This document shows positions 11,550-23,381 of a DNA stretch of 64,000 nucleotides, piece by piece; position 1 is the stretch's first letter; the number at the start of each line of letters is the position of its first letter. A program made the position numbers and the translations under genes. The stretch is from Liriodendron chinense (Eukaryota; Streptophyta; Magnoliopsida; Magnoliales; Magnoliaceae): positions 4,030,001 through 4,094,000 of the forward strand of contig ML058469.1 of the NCBI GenBank assembly GCA_003013855.2. Direction: 5' to 3'. The notes below the pieces were generated by a model that worked only from the letters and a program-made list of their open reading frames with translations, searched no databases and had not been told where the DNA came from.

Positions 11550-12417
11550 CTAGTGCATGAAGCGATATGAGGAGGGCTCGACGTCATCTCGTATTTCTGA
11601 GGATATGTGAGCGAAGTGATCATAGAAGCAGGTCTGCGCAAGGGCAAATGCAATGATCAGACAGAGAGAACATGGGTTTACAAGAAAAAAAGGTAAGGTG
11701 TATACCTCCACTACAGGCCAGAAGCCCGTGAAAGACCTACTAACCTTGGAAGTCTTGTCCAAGCCCTGGTAGATGCAAGTCAGAATGGCTACACTCCAAT
11801 TGTATGAATGATGAAGATCCTCGGTCAAACGAAGAAATCTAGGATCGACCCTCTCATTCGCATGACAGAAAAGGAACAAACCGAAGGCATAAGTAATCAT
11901 TGCCTGTGCTTTATGGAGAGCTTCCAGCTCAGTGGTGGGTACAAATATATATATATATATATATGAAACCATCACAGTTTCACTTAGTTACTTTGGAATT
12001 CGCTCTCGGGAGGGATGGCTCCCACAAGCCGCATTCATTCATTAGGAGTAACTAAAACAAGAGAATCCATGTGACGTACAGTTGCCCCATGGAAGGGAAA
12101 CCCTATTTGCATATAAATATCTAGAGGAGTTATACCCCATTCACCACAAGGAAGTTGAAAGGTGTGGTTCTCATCCCTCCACCTTTCACAAAGGGTCGTG
12201 AGTAGCATACGATTGACAATATTTTTGTGGAAGCGCAACAGGAGAAGACCCGTAAAGGGAGTGTCGGCAAGGACATATTCAAGCATCGGTTGTGGCTGCT
12301 CCATCCAATTGTCCTAAAGGTCTCGAGTCCCCCGACCTTTGGGAAGCGGTGGATGCTCCTTTGCCAGGGAGCACATATGATCTTCGCGATAAACAATGAA
12401 GGCAGGATCATCCTCAT
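11550..12417 (-). pseudogene. Plant mobile domain (PMD/MAIN-like) protein, degenerate
   Basis: On the minus strand, 12304-12035 encodes LCERWRDENHTFQLPCGEWG followed by ITPLDIYMQIGFPFHG, the hallmark opening of the plant mobile domain (an LxERWRPETHTFHLPxGE-like motif). After a likely intron, 11975-11550 encodes AMITYAFGLFLF, a DPRFLRL loop, YNWSVAILTCIYQGL and GFWPVVE, the later PMD helices. The stretch after GFWPVVE looks intronic, and the tail YDHFAHIS...YRFMH then ends at a stop. PMD proteins are found both in transposons and in host genes such as MAIN; nothing here decides between them. A TA microsatellite interrupts at 11948-11965. No complete start or C-terminus is seen. Confidence 0.6.
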
Positions 12418-12945
12418 TGACTACTCTATGACCCCTTGTACCATCCACCATCAAATCCTACAAGCTCGACAAGGTAAGCTTCCTATCTTTTACCCATTAA
12501 AATCCAAATCGTGATCCAGGATACCCATGGGTTTAGACTTACATGATTCAAATGCAAACATATCAAATCTAATGTCCAACTCCATGTGTCGCGTAGGATA
12601 AACAGTGGGCCCATTGAAAAACAATTAAGGCCTACCTTAAAGAGGGTTGCATGTCATGGCCTAGATGAGGACAATACACCATCTAAGGACACATTTTGGA
12701 CGACAAGTGCACTCAAGTGCCATGCTAAAATATCAAAGTGGGGTAAGGATCAAGCTTCATATGAAAAAACCCTTTTCGAAGTCCATGTGTGACCAAGGTT
12801 TGGTTCTCTTTCCACATCAAAGCAATGAGCCTCATTTAAGATGTTTCCGTTTTTTTTTTTTTTTTTTTTATGTACATGGACAAAGGGGGAATAGGAAGGA
12901 AATTGGTCCCTCCAGAGCAACTCAAATGCCCCACCTCAATGGATT
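12418..12945. other. No gene seen; poly-T run
   Basis: Short frames only. A T19 run at about 12851-12869 is the only feature. Wording such as GTCCATGTGTGACCAAG is typical of the repeat-derived DNA that follows. Confidence 0.5.
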
Positions 12946-13450
12946 GAAAGGTGCACATAGCCCATTTGAAGAACCATGAGAACCCACTTTTGGGTCAATC
13001 ATGGGCAACTTATGTCCATCATCTTGATAAATGTATTGGCTATGAGAAAGCACAATGTGGTAGTCTACCCACACATATGAGTCAAGGAAGCCAATGATAG
13101 AAAATGGTGCACATAGCCCACTTGAAGAATCAAAGTTGGAAATGTCCATGCAAGGACAAGTTTGGGCAACTTATATGCACCACTTTCTTTACCGAAAGAA
13201 AGACCACTTGAGCACAAGAGGGCATGGCTTGATGAGCCACCCAACCATCATGAAAATGGTTAAGAATGATGCACATAGCCCACTTGAAAACCAAAATCCA
13301 AAGTGCCCAAAGCATGGGACAAAGTTGGGGCAACTTATAGGCATCATTCTTTCCCATTAATAGGAAGAATCACTCATCTTTGAGAAGGATGGTGGATGGC
13401 CCACCAAATGCCATATAAGAGAGGATCAAGGAGCTAAGTTTGTATGGATA
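12946..13450. repeat. Diverged tandem repeat, about 160-bp unit
   Basis: The phrase GCACATAGCCCACTTGAA recurs near 12952, 13111 and 13270, with a weaker copy near 13440. Each is followed by a GGGCAACTTA phrase and, in some units, a cat-CATTCTT block. Spacing is 158-172 bp. The units differ by many substitutions, so the array is old. Confidence 0.65.
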
Positions 13451-14946
13451 GCTCACTTGAAGAGAGATCATCCATTTGAGGGTGGTGACATTAGAGGTGA
13501 CCTTTGAGTACCACTTTCCTAAAACATGAAGGACCGCTTAAACTTTGTGAGATTGTTGAAAATCGCTCACTAATGGGCCTTGATAATGATCAAGTGACCC
13601 AAATCCTCCATCCATCCAAGAAAAAAAAGCATGAAGGAAAAGCAATCCTACATACACAAAGTGTGGTGGTGCACTCTTGAAACTCATAAGCTTTAATGAG
13701 GACCAAAAGCCCATCTATGTGGAGGAATTCCAAAGAGCCCACTACACCTTGTGCATAAGGAAATGAGTCCAAGAATATGCATCAAAATCAAAAGATGGTG
13801 GAAGAATTTGGCTATTTGTCCATAAAGGCCCAACTATGGAATCTAGCCCATTTGAGATCCAAGTGAAGAATGGGCTAGTCACCTTTGTCCATACACATGT
13901 GAAGAAAGAAGGGGTCATCCAAAGTGAGTATTGTGAGCCCAAAACTTGAGGTGGGCCCACCAAGCTCATGGGCCCAAACCTTGAAAAGAAGATGAAAAAG
14001 AAGAAAAAGCATTTAAGGCATGAAAAGGAAAAGAAGGCATGAGGGAGCCCAAAATGAAGTGTTAGGCTCATCAAATGCACCAAGGGCCCTAACTTCACTT
14101 TGAGCCCATTTGATACACATACAAAGCCCAACTCCCATGAAAGAAAATAGGATAGTTTACCATGCACACTTAATGGACATGATAAAATTACCCTTTACAT
14201 ACACATGGAGGGAGTATGAAAGAGAGAAAAATGAGATCAAGCTTGAAATGTCCCTCTCCATGCACCACGAAAAACACTAAAGCTTGGGACCACCACAACC
14301 CTCTCGAAGTACCTACATAAAAAAAAACCTTCGAGTTCGAGCATACCCTCCTTTGGCGTGTTTGGAAATTGGAACTTTGGATAGTAAGGTGGTAAACACA
14401 CCTAGCTGTTTTCGCCCTTATTGTGGGGGTATTTTTTCATGAGGCTCAATAGGGAACTCCAGTTCATTTCTGTGGGGCCCATGGTTGGGTTATCCAGGCC
14501 ATTGATCTAATGCCCCATCATAAATACACCATCCCTCCAAAAAATGTCTCAAATTGGAAGATTGTAAGCCCTCAACTTAGGCCTTCTTGTACTCTTCATT
14601 GAATGCGGACCATTCATTTGCATGCGAAGAATCAAAATATTATGGTTGTTTTGAAGTTAAAGAAACGGTTATTGGTGATATTGTGTAGAGAGAGTATGAT
14701 TTAATACTGTTAGAAATGAGTCAAACACTTCTATTTTTAATATACAAAGTTAAAAAGAGTGCGAATAAGCAGAACTTGATCCTAACCCAACCCAACTCAG
14801 TTCAGCACATAGGGCCGGGTAGGGTTAGGGTTGGGTCAACCCAACCCGGACTGAAACCTGAACCTTTAAAATATGTTTAGGTTCGGTACAAGATTGGGCC
14901 TAACCCGACCCATCTGCAGGCCTATCAGTAGCTAATCCGCATCCTT
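13451..14946. other. No gene seen; degenerate non-coding DNA
   Basis: Rich in GCCCA phrases to 14160 and stops in all frames. At 14770-14900 there is an AACCCAACCC/GGGTTGGGTC low-complexity block of the kind also found at 15820-16130, 28670-28840 and 30400-30530. Confidence 0.5.
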
Positions 14947-15150
14947 AGAGGGTGTTTGGATCGCAAGTTAAGCTATTTATGCCTCATGTAGCTTGTCTTG
15001 ATTTCTACTTATTAAACTGAAGTGATTAAGTAACTTTAAATAAAAAATTTACTTATAATTGATCATAAACCAAACTTACTTATCTCACATAAGTTACTTA
15101 TCTACTGCTGTAAGCGGAAAAGGTAACTTATTTGCTGGTATCCAAATGCT
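14947..15150. mobile_element. Candidate MITE with GTGTTTGGAT ends
   Basis: The left end GAGGGTGTTTGGAT and the right end ATCCAAATGCTC form imperfect inverted repeats about 204 bp apart around an AT-rich centre rich in AAGTTAC/GTAACTT. The GGGTGTTTGG end type is common in plant MITEs. I could not find a convincing target duplication. Confidence 0.4.
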
Positions 15151-15154
15151 CAAT

Positions 15155-15670
15155 AGTGGGTGTTTCCCTAACTGTGAGGCCCACTTTGATATATGTGTTG
15201 TATATCCACTGTGTCCATCAGTTTTTCCAGATCATTTTAGGGTATGGTTCCAAAAATGAAGCAGATCCAAATCTCAAGTGGACCACATCGCAGGAAACAG
15301 TGGAAATAATGACACGCACAAAACAGTGGGAATAACGACACCTACTGTTGAAACCTTCTAGAGCCCACCATAATGTTTATTTTCCATCCAACCGATTGAT
15401 AAGGCTACACAGACCTGGATGATGGGAAAACACAAATATCAGCTTGATCCAAAACTTTTGTGGCCCTCAGTAAGTTTTTAATAGTGGCCATTCAATCCCT
15501 ACTGTGTGGCCTTCTTAACATTTGGATCTGCTTCATCTTTTGGACCATGCACTAAAATGAGCTAAATAAACAGATGGACAGCACAGATATACAACACATA
15601 CATCAAGATGGGCCCACGGTCAGTGAAACACCCACTAACATGTTACCCGCCCATTCTTGGTGTGTCTGGG
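15155..15670. mobile_element. Inverted-repeat element, GTGGGCCCCAC family
   Basis: The left arm begins AGTGGGTGTTTC, followed by a GGCCCACTTTGATATATGTG block; the right arm ends GAAACACCCACT. Over more than 110 bp the right arm, reverse complemented, matches the left (GATGTATGTGTTGTATATC, CTGTCCATC.GTTT, GAAGCAGATCCAAAT). Between the arms lie the CACAAATATCAGCTTGATCC and GTGGCCATTCAATC blocks also seen at 48655. No transposase is present, and no clear target duplication. Confidence 0.65.
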
Positions 15671-16921
15671 GAGCCATTCTCCCCATGTGTGGTGGCTTAT
15701 GTGGGAAGGTCAGAACACAATTGTATCTGGAAGGAAAGCCATGCATGTATGCATTGAGTTCTTTAATAACTATGGCCCGAAATCTTGGTACGCAGTGGGT
15801 TAGCTTTGGTCCATGTTGTAATTAGCCCAAGCCCAACCCATTTACAAAATGGGCCAAGAGTTCTTGCCTAAACTCAACCTACGACCTAATACCCTGCCCC
15901 AACTCAACCCACTTCATAATTCATCCAGGCCGACCTAAAGCAACTTGACCGACCTGAATCAACCTGCGATGAACCAACTCAGTCATAAAAATGGAATTTG
16001 ATACTAAGGCTAGGCTATGCACAACCAAGCCCAACCCATTGATAACCTAGATGGGTGGGTCAGGTCGAGTAGGGTTCAACCCAAGCCCAACCCATTTACT
16101 TAAATGGGTTATATTTCTAGCCTGAGCCCAACCTGCTACCCATTAAGTAGCTTTCATTCCTTGTTTTCCTCGTTCCTAGCTTTATTAAGTAATAGAATGT
16201 AATTTTGTACGCGTACATGAGACAAGAATAAGAAATAGATCTGGGTCACTGAAATGTAGTTAATGGTTTGTTAGACCATGAATAATACCACAAGAGAGGT
16301 TCATGAAGCATGTGTCCTAAGGTGCCCAATTCTCACATATGGGTTGTGGTCTAATGTCTCATGGGCACATCCACGGACACTCTATATGAACGACTCAGAT
16401 CTTGCACAGATGTGCCACTTTGGCAGCGTGTGGTGTCTTTGGTTTTGCAATTAACACTTGTAGACAATTGAATCTACCAACTCTTGTGGTAGACTCACAA
16501 GAGTTGGGTCCTTATCCTTGTCCCGGTGGTAGAATCCCACGAGTTTCAATACGACGCCTAGGGTTCGAATATCCTGCACTGGCCATAGCCAGTTAGCATG
16601 GCGAGAGAACAATGGACCCGTATAGGCATTAACCATCAGCACAAAGTACCATAAAGCCCTCGTACGACCTTACTCAGTACACGATCTGGACCCGTACTAA
16701 CATATGATGAGTGCGAATCACCCCAATCTAGCCAATTACGATTAGGGTAGATTAAACTTAGCCCAATTTCGATATTAAGACTTACAACAAAGGCATTATA
16801 GTAATTTACAATTAATCCTCACATAGAACACTAAGATATGGGACTCTATGAAGGTTTATCATTGTTTTTTTATGGAAATCAATGGATAGAATTATCCAAG
16901 TGATTCATGAGAGGCATGGAT
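15671..16921. other. No gene seen; CCCAACCC low-complexity DNA and a possible tRNA-like patch
   Basis: 15820-16130 is rich in CAAGCCCAACCCA phrases. At 16523-16575 GGTGGTAGAATCCC...CTAGGGTTCGAAT resembles a worn tRNA gene with A- and B-box-like parts and could be a SINE head, but it is too degenerate to call. The last bases ATGGAT abut copia element 2. Confidence 0.4.
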
Positions 16922-17071
16922 TGATGGGGTGTTCCTCCTCAGGAGGAGTGGAGAGAGAGTGCAGCTCGGGGATCATCGGGCGCCTGACCAATCTGGGTCA
17001 GGCGATCGAAAATACCCCTGACGTGGCAGTTGGTCACTGGACTGTTTTGGACAGTTTCGGGCGACCGAGCT

Positions 17072-18357
17072 TGTTCGCTTGCCTCAAGTGCAAGGCTGAG
17101 GTGTAGGAAAGAGGTAAACTAATTCAAACTACCCTAATAACTCAAATCTAGAAAGTTCAGCTAATCAGTTAAGAATTAAGTAAAAGCATTAAACAAAAAA
17201 AAAATGAGAATTAAGAAAGACTAGAGCATCAAGGATCCACTTCTAGTCTTAACCATGCTCAATCCAAATGATTCGATTTAAAGCACAACTGGAATCGAAG
17301 TTCTATCTCTATCCAACCGGGAAATATAGCAATCAAAGCACAAAAACAATGTGAAACAGATAGGTGTCCATTGATTTGGTTCCCTTAATAAAATCAGGCC
17401 TTGGGCACACTCATTGTATAGGCCAATCCTCTTTCCAATCTAGTTGAGATCACAACTATAGCTTTCATCAAATCTTATCACTAGACTTGACTACAATCAA
17501 TGATTAGAACTCTAATTAAACCAATTTCAATAAGCAACAACATCTATCTCAGATTCTATTCAAAAGATACATGAACTTTCCATCAATAAGTTCTAATAGA
17601 GATCCAACTATTTTGATCCATGGAGAACTTCAAGCATTCATTGTATTCGAAAATCACGATGAATCAATGACTTCCACAACCAAAATCTCATATATCAATC
17701 TGATTATTCTTAGAAATCCAACAAGAACTCATGTACTTGGCACATAAACTCTCTGAATTATCTAAAATTGTTAACTTTATTCAAACCTTAATGAATCATT
17801 CAACAATTAAAATATAATTCAAAACAAGGAATCAAAGCATGACTAAAAACTAAGAAGATTCACCCCTCATCTCTAGCTGAGAGTTAGTTAAAAAAAAGCA
17901 TAAAAGCAAACTAGAATTAGAACTAAGAAAGGAAGGAAAACTAGTTCTAGGAGGCTAGGAAGCCTTCTAGGTCTTGATCTCTTTGCTCCCCGCGTTACTA
18001 GATGCCTTAAGAAGGGAGTGGATGTGTCCTTAGATCTGCCACCGAGTGAGAAGGTTTGAGAAAACGCGGAGTCCTACTGCACTTTGGAAACTTGGAATCT
18101 AATTTAGAAACTGCAAATCAGGGTTACCGTGTGTGGCCGACTGGTCATGACCGGTCGGACCCACCTTGGGTTAGTCCAGAAAGTTCATCTCGTGCAGCAA
18201 GGGGTGGCCGATCGGTCATGACTGATCGAACCACTCTGTTAGCTTGGTTTACTCTCTCGTATCTTCTCCTTTCTCTTTACGTCTTCACTCCACCTCTTGG
18301 CTTGTCTTCATTTGTTCTTCAACAACGTTTAGAAGTGGTTTTTATCATCAAATTAGT

Positions 18358-18392
<35 letters not shown>

Positions 18393-18496
18393 CTTACAAT
18401 CACAAAAGCATGTGTTAGATGAATCTTTTAGCCATAGAAATCATACATAATGTGTGATGAAAAGGGGTTAGAACATGTATAATTCAGTACTCAACA
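17072..18496 (-). mobile_element. Gypsy solo LTR in the 5' LTR of copia element 2
   Basis: It runs TGTTCGCTTGCC...ACTCAACA on the plus strand and is flanked by GAGCT on both sides (17067-17071, 18497-18501). It is the reverse complement of the LTR family at 5992-7493: the shared end GCCTTGCACTT.AGGCAAGCGAACA and the start TGTTGAG.ACTGAATTATAC. No internal region is present, so it is a solo LTR left by LTR-LTR recombination. It carries GACTGGTCATGACCGGTC (18138) and a diverged second copy (18210), plus a CT run at 18360-18390. Confidence 0.88.
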
Positions 18497-18709
18497 GAGC
18501 TCAGCATCGAGTGCTCGACTAGGTTGGGTCAGGCGACCAAAATTCAGTTGTTTTTCCTTAAAACTCTTTGGACATATTTTTCCATATCGGGCACCCAATG
18601 GCGCGCGAATTGCAATACGCGGTTTCCTATTTCAACTCTGATTCTCCCGAAGTGCTATATAATCACATGCTAATGGGGATTAGGGCATTCTAAAAGAGTA
18701 TACACGTCC

Positions 18710-18772
18710 AATGAGAGAGAGAGAGAGAGAGAAAGAAGAAAAGAAGAAGAGAGAGAGAGAGAGAGAGAGAGA
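18710..18772. repeat. GA microsatellite in copia LTR leader
   Basis: An interrupted GA run lies just after the ACACGTCCAA phrase, in the same place as the GA runs of the LTRs at 27039, 33850, 38667, 54705 and 55850. Confidence 0.85.
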
Positions 18773-18813
18773 GGGGAAGATCGTAGAAAAGAGTATTGTG
18801 CTCGTGATGCTTT

Positions 18814-20908
18814 TGTTAAAACTGAAAATGCTACAAGGACATTTTCTGTATATTGTTGCTTTGGAGTTTTGAATAATGGAAACATTCATAGACAATCACA
18901 AGCATTCATAAAAGTACACACAAGAAGAGATATCGCAAGGTAAATTTTATTCCAAAGATTCTGAGATCTTGTACATTCCAGGGCGTGATTTGGCACGAGC
19001 CCTTAATTACATCAAATGATCGATGACCCTTGATTAAAAGGAAAAAGATTAAGTCAGTAAGGACCATGATCTTTGAGTTTGTGGTCGTAGAGACCTGTAT
19101 TTTGTTTGGTTATAGACTGAGCAATCTTTTGTACGAGTCGGATGTCTATGTCCCGTGTTTTGACTAGAAATTTGGGTTGAGACTGTCAGCGTTTCTAACT
19201 GAGAGGGTGCGACTCTGGGCCCACATATGTCATGTTTAGATAGGTGACCTCGGGAAGACTGGTCTGCAGTTGTATGTACCTGAGCAGTCCAACCGACGGA
19301 TGCCATTTGGATGGGTAAGGCATCGACCATTTTTGAGATGTCAATCTTTGATAATTATTATGTAATAGTTTGGAACTCTTTTGGTTTGGTTTATCGTGTT
19401 AACCATAGTCCCATTTGCTTAGTCTGAACCTTAATATGGGCTATATTTTGATAGTACATGTAATGATGATACACTTGTATTGTTCTGGATGTTGACGGTT
19501 TCATTCCGGAAGCTCATTGCATTCATTGTGCTAGATCAGATTGGAATATGAAAGCTTGTATCATACTCATTGAATGTTCCGAAAGGACTATTTGACTGTT
19601 CCATTACGTCCGGAACACTCAAAATACCCAAAATAGGCCTAAATATAGCCTAAAATGCCCAAAATAAAGTCTAACACACCCAAAAATGAATATTGAAATT
19701 GGCTTATTTTTTCGGTGTGTTGGACCTCAGTGCACCCTTAAATTCATTTTATCGGAGTGCTAAATTTATGGATGTGCTGGATTGAAGTGCACCCTGAAAT
19801 TACTTCGTCTAATTTACTGAATTTATGGGTGTGCTTCACCTCAATGCACCCTGAAATTCCTTTGTCTAATTTGCTAAATAAATGGATGCGCTTGACTGCA
19901 GTGCACCCCTAAATTGTTTAAGTTCTGGGTGCTAAATTTATGGGTGCGCTCTCAAACTTGTAAATTTTGGAGTTGGACCTGCGGTGGTCGAAGCGATCTT
20001 CCAGCGAAGGGTTTCAGTGATCGAAAAAGTTTTTCGGTGACTGGAAAGTTTTTCTGATGATCGGAAAAAAGGTTTCCGACAAGGGTTTCCAGCGAGAATT
20101 CCAAATAACCAACGGGTAATAGCTCTCTCTCTCTCTCTCTCTCTCTCTAAAAAATGAATGAATGAATAGTAGAAGGGGCTGTTTATACCAGAGAATATCG
20201 GAGGTCGATCAATGAAGAGTTGTCATGTACGATGCACCCTAAAATTGGCTAAAACTAGCCTCAGGCACCCTAAAATTAGTGATTTTTAGGGTGCACTGAC
20301 TCCGACGCACCCTGAAAATACGTAGTTAGAGTGCTGATTTTTCGGGTGCGCTGGACCTCAGTGCACCCTGAAATTAGTTTTCTATTTTTTTATGAATTTA
20401 TGGGTGCGCTGGACCTCAATGCACCCTTAAAATGTTTGTATGATTTGGTGAATTTAAGGGTGCACTGGACCTCAATGCACCTGAAATTCATTTTCAGAAG
20501 CAAGGTAATTTAAGGGTGCGTCAGACCTGATTTTTTAGGTGCGCTGATGGACTCCTCTTTTGTCCGTTTAGATTGGGTCCTTTAAATGATGGATTTGTGG
20601 GATCCCTTTGTGATGAATGGTCATGCACTGTATATGATAATTCATGATGATGACCATGACCTAATTTCAGGAGATTTTGATCATGATGATATGTGGGGCC
20701 CACCTAGTGTCTTTTATTGAAAAATGGCTAAGTAAGGCTGAATATCCTGAAATTTTGGCTGAATTTCAGGGTGCGCTAGCTCATGAATTTATGGATGCAC
20801 TGGCTTATTAAACATCATAAATCTCAATCTTTTATGTGCGCTGAGGGGTGTTTTGTGGGGTTCTCTCAGTAGTTTAGTACACTGATGTTTGCTTTGAGGA
20901 CCCCAACA
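18814..20908 (-). mobile_element. Gypsy solo LTR with internal ~56-bp repeats, in the 5' LTR of copia element 2
   Basis: It runs TGTTAAAACTG...GGACCCCAACA on the plus strand. On the minus strand this reads TGTTGGGGTCC...TTTTAACA, the same termini as the gypsy LTR at 56309-58529. The flanks GCTTT (18809-18813) and GCTTC (20909-20913) are a 5-bp duplication with one mismatch. The length of 2095 bp leaves no room for an internal region, so it is a solo LTR. A TGCACCCTGAAATT phrase repeats about every 56 bp within 19710-20520. Confidence 0.8.
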
Positions 20909-21254
20909 GCTTCATCCACGCAGCAGACAACGTCTTAATTTCTTCTACGTCCTCGGATTAGTAAGATCTCTAAGTTATTCAATTCTCTTTGATTTTTATC
21001 TGCCCATTGGGGTGAAGTTTGATTGGATCCAAGCGGGTTGTGCTTGTGATCACTGTGTAACAGTTTTATATTGTGGATTTGTTCGTCTGGACGAGGTCTT
21101 GTGGTTTTTACCTTCGTTAGAGGATTTCCACGTAAAAATCTCTTTGTGTTTGTGGAAAGATTGTTTGATCATGTTTCCACATTATTCATATCCCATAATT
21201 CAAGGTAGTTGGGGTGCGAGATCCTAAAGTTTTGGGCAACGACCCTAACAAAAG

Positions 21255-21266
21255 TGGTATCAGAGC
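21255..21266 (+). promoter_or_regulatory. Primer binding site of copia element 2
   Basis: TGGTATCAGAGC, four bases after the LTR end, is the standard plant copia site complementary to initiator methionine tRNA. Confidence 0.9.
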
Positions 21267-21306
21267 ATCCAGGGGCTATATAAACAGACAGTGGGATCGG
21301 TGAATT

Positions 21307-23381
21307 ATGGAGGGTGGCTCATCGAAGATGATCAGCCTGAATGGGTCTAACTGGCCCATCTGGAAGGCTAAGATGGAGGATCTACTTTATTGTAAAAACC
21401 TGTATGCTTCAATCACATGTGGAACGGTTAGGCCGAATGATATGCCTGATGAAGATTGGACGAAGTTGTACCAGAAGGTGGTGGGGTTCATCAGATAGTA
21501 GCTGGATGTACAGTGTTCCACCACGTGTCTACGAAGACCTCAGCCGCTAGCCTATAGCAGAAACTCACAAGGCTGTATGAGAGAAAGACAATCGTTAATA
21601 AAATCTTCATGTCTAGAAGACTTACAAACCTGAAGTATAAAGATGGTAGTTCAATTGCCGAACACATGAATGAACTTAGTAGCATTGTGAACCAACTCTC
21701 CGCCATGGAATTGGAAATGGATGATGAGCTACAGGCTTTATTACTTGTTCGCTCACCCCAAGTGCAAGGCTTGCAATGTAGTAATAATCTCGGTAAGACT
21801 GAGGTCAATCCATAGGGAATTAGGGTAAACAATCTAAACCACTCTAATAGCTTTAATCTTAGCAATTTTGGAATTCAGTTTTAAAAATTAAGTAAAACAA
21901 AAACTTAAAGTAGAAGAAAATTTGATAATTAAGGGAACTAAGGCTTTAAGGATCCACTTGTAGTAGTCCAATGCAAATTCATTCATCCAAGCATAAAAAC
22001 AACTAGATTCGAACTTCTATCTCTTATCTAGTTGGAAGATAAAGCATTCAATCACAAACAATCCCACTTAATTCAGAAAATCAGATTCTAATTTTAATGA
22101 AGCGCATAGAACTTGAACTTGTATCCTTCAAAGTAACAACCATACCAAGTGATTATGATATGCTCCAGGGTTACTACAATTAAATTCTAATCAATCTAAA
22201 CATGGTAACCTCAGAGAATTGCAAGGAACTCATGTCCGAATTACATGAACTCTCATAAAACATCAAAAATTCCAATCTTATTCAAACTAGAACCTTAAAA
22301 ATCCAAACTTTAGTAAAGGTACTTGAATTAAATAAATCCTACATTAGAACTAACTACAAGCTTTACCTTTCAGCCCTAGCTAAGAGGTTCTAGCCGAGCA
22401 TCATCATGCTTAAACTAGAAAAAAAAATTACTTAAAAATATTAAAAAAAAAGGATTCAGAGGAGTTGTAAACGCTCCATGACGATCATCTTCACCTCCCA
22501 TGAGTTCCCAAGCCTTCTATGATGAGTCTAAATCGAGCCCTAGGTGTCCCTTTATATATTTGATGCTCCACCGACTCAAAACCTTTTAGATTTGCGTAAG
22601 AGGTTATGTACTGCGTAACAATTTTCGAAGCTTCAAGAAGAAGCTGCTAGAATTTTGAAATTACACTTGGCCGACCGGTCATGACCAGTCAAAGCTGGCT
22701 GCATGACCAGTCCTGGGCCTAGTCCAGCGAGGTCCAACATGCATTTGAAGTGGGGGTAAAGTGGTGGCCGACCGATCTTGATCGGTCAGTCCCTTTAAAT
22801 TGTTGTTGATTTGTCCTTTCTTCCTTCCTCTCTTCACTCCTTGCTTCTTCTTTTCTCTTCTTAGCTCATCTCTCTCATCTCCAAAGGTGTTAAATATGGT
22901 CTTTTAGTACCAAATAAGTGAAGTCACTCTCTCGTTCCTACAAACATGAAACATGCATTGGATTAGTCTTTTAAACACATAATTCATGAATAAAATGTGA
23001 CGAAATGGGGGTTAGAATATTTATAATTCAAGAGCTCAACATTACTACTCAGTTTGTTGCCTGATAGTAGGGAGACATTGGTGGTGTCTTTGAGTAACTC
23101 CATACCAACTCTCCATGGACCAAGTGATAGGTAGTCTTCTTAATGAGGAGACTAGAAGGAAGGCACACAAGTCGTGTCAACAAGAGGCCTTTGTAATAGA
23201 GGATCAGGGGATAGAAAAACACAGGAATGGTAGTAATAATCGCGATAAATTCAGAAGCAAATTTAAGATAAGGAAAGATATTGAGTGTTGGAACTATGAC
23301 AAGGAAGGCCACTATAGAAATGAATGTCACAAGGATAAGAAGGATAAGAAAGGAAAAGGGAAAGAGAAAGACCAAATGTGA
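21307..23381 (+). pseudogene. Copia gag (element 2), split by a solo LTR
   Basis: It starts MEGGSSKMISLNGSNWPIWK, the copia gag opening (UBN2-type). A frameshift near 21495 precedes the helical TNLKYKDGSSIAEHMNELS segment. The frame is cut at 21745 by the solo LTR and resumes at 23042 with LLPDS-like coding. The zinc knuckle at 23283-23330 reads CWNY-x4-H-x4-C, so its second cysteine is replaced by tyrosine. A stop follows at 23380. It encodes the nucleocapsid/capsid precursor; this copy cannot make it. Confidence 0.85.
21746..23041 (-). mobile_element. Gypsy solo LTR in copia gag
   Basis: It runs TGTTCGCTCACC...GAGCTCAACA and is flanked by TTACT at 21741-21745 and 23042-23046. Copia element 3 has the uninterrupted counterpart at about 34735-34765, which confirms the insertion point. 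Same family as the LTR at 5992-7493. It carries GACCGGTCATGACCAGTC at 22675 and a diverged copy at 22768. Length 1296 bp, no internal region. Confidence 0.9.

Larger units (their letters stand above)
16922..21250 (+). repeat. 5' LTR of copia element 2, split by two insertions
   Basis: The LTR is present as 16922-17071, 18497-18813 and 20909-21250, about 0.8 kb in total. It aligns piece by piece with the 3' LTR at 26630-27483, including the GGGCG-CCGA palindromic motifs, the TATATAA.CACATGCTAAT promoter segment and a GA microsatellite downstream. Confidence 0.85.

Noticed and set aside
16402..16596. Possible tRNA gene or SINE around GGTTCGAAT at 16561
   Set aside because: A-box and stems are too degenerate to fold a tRNA and no second copy was found in the window.
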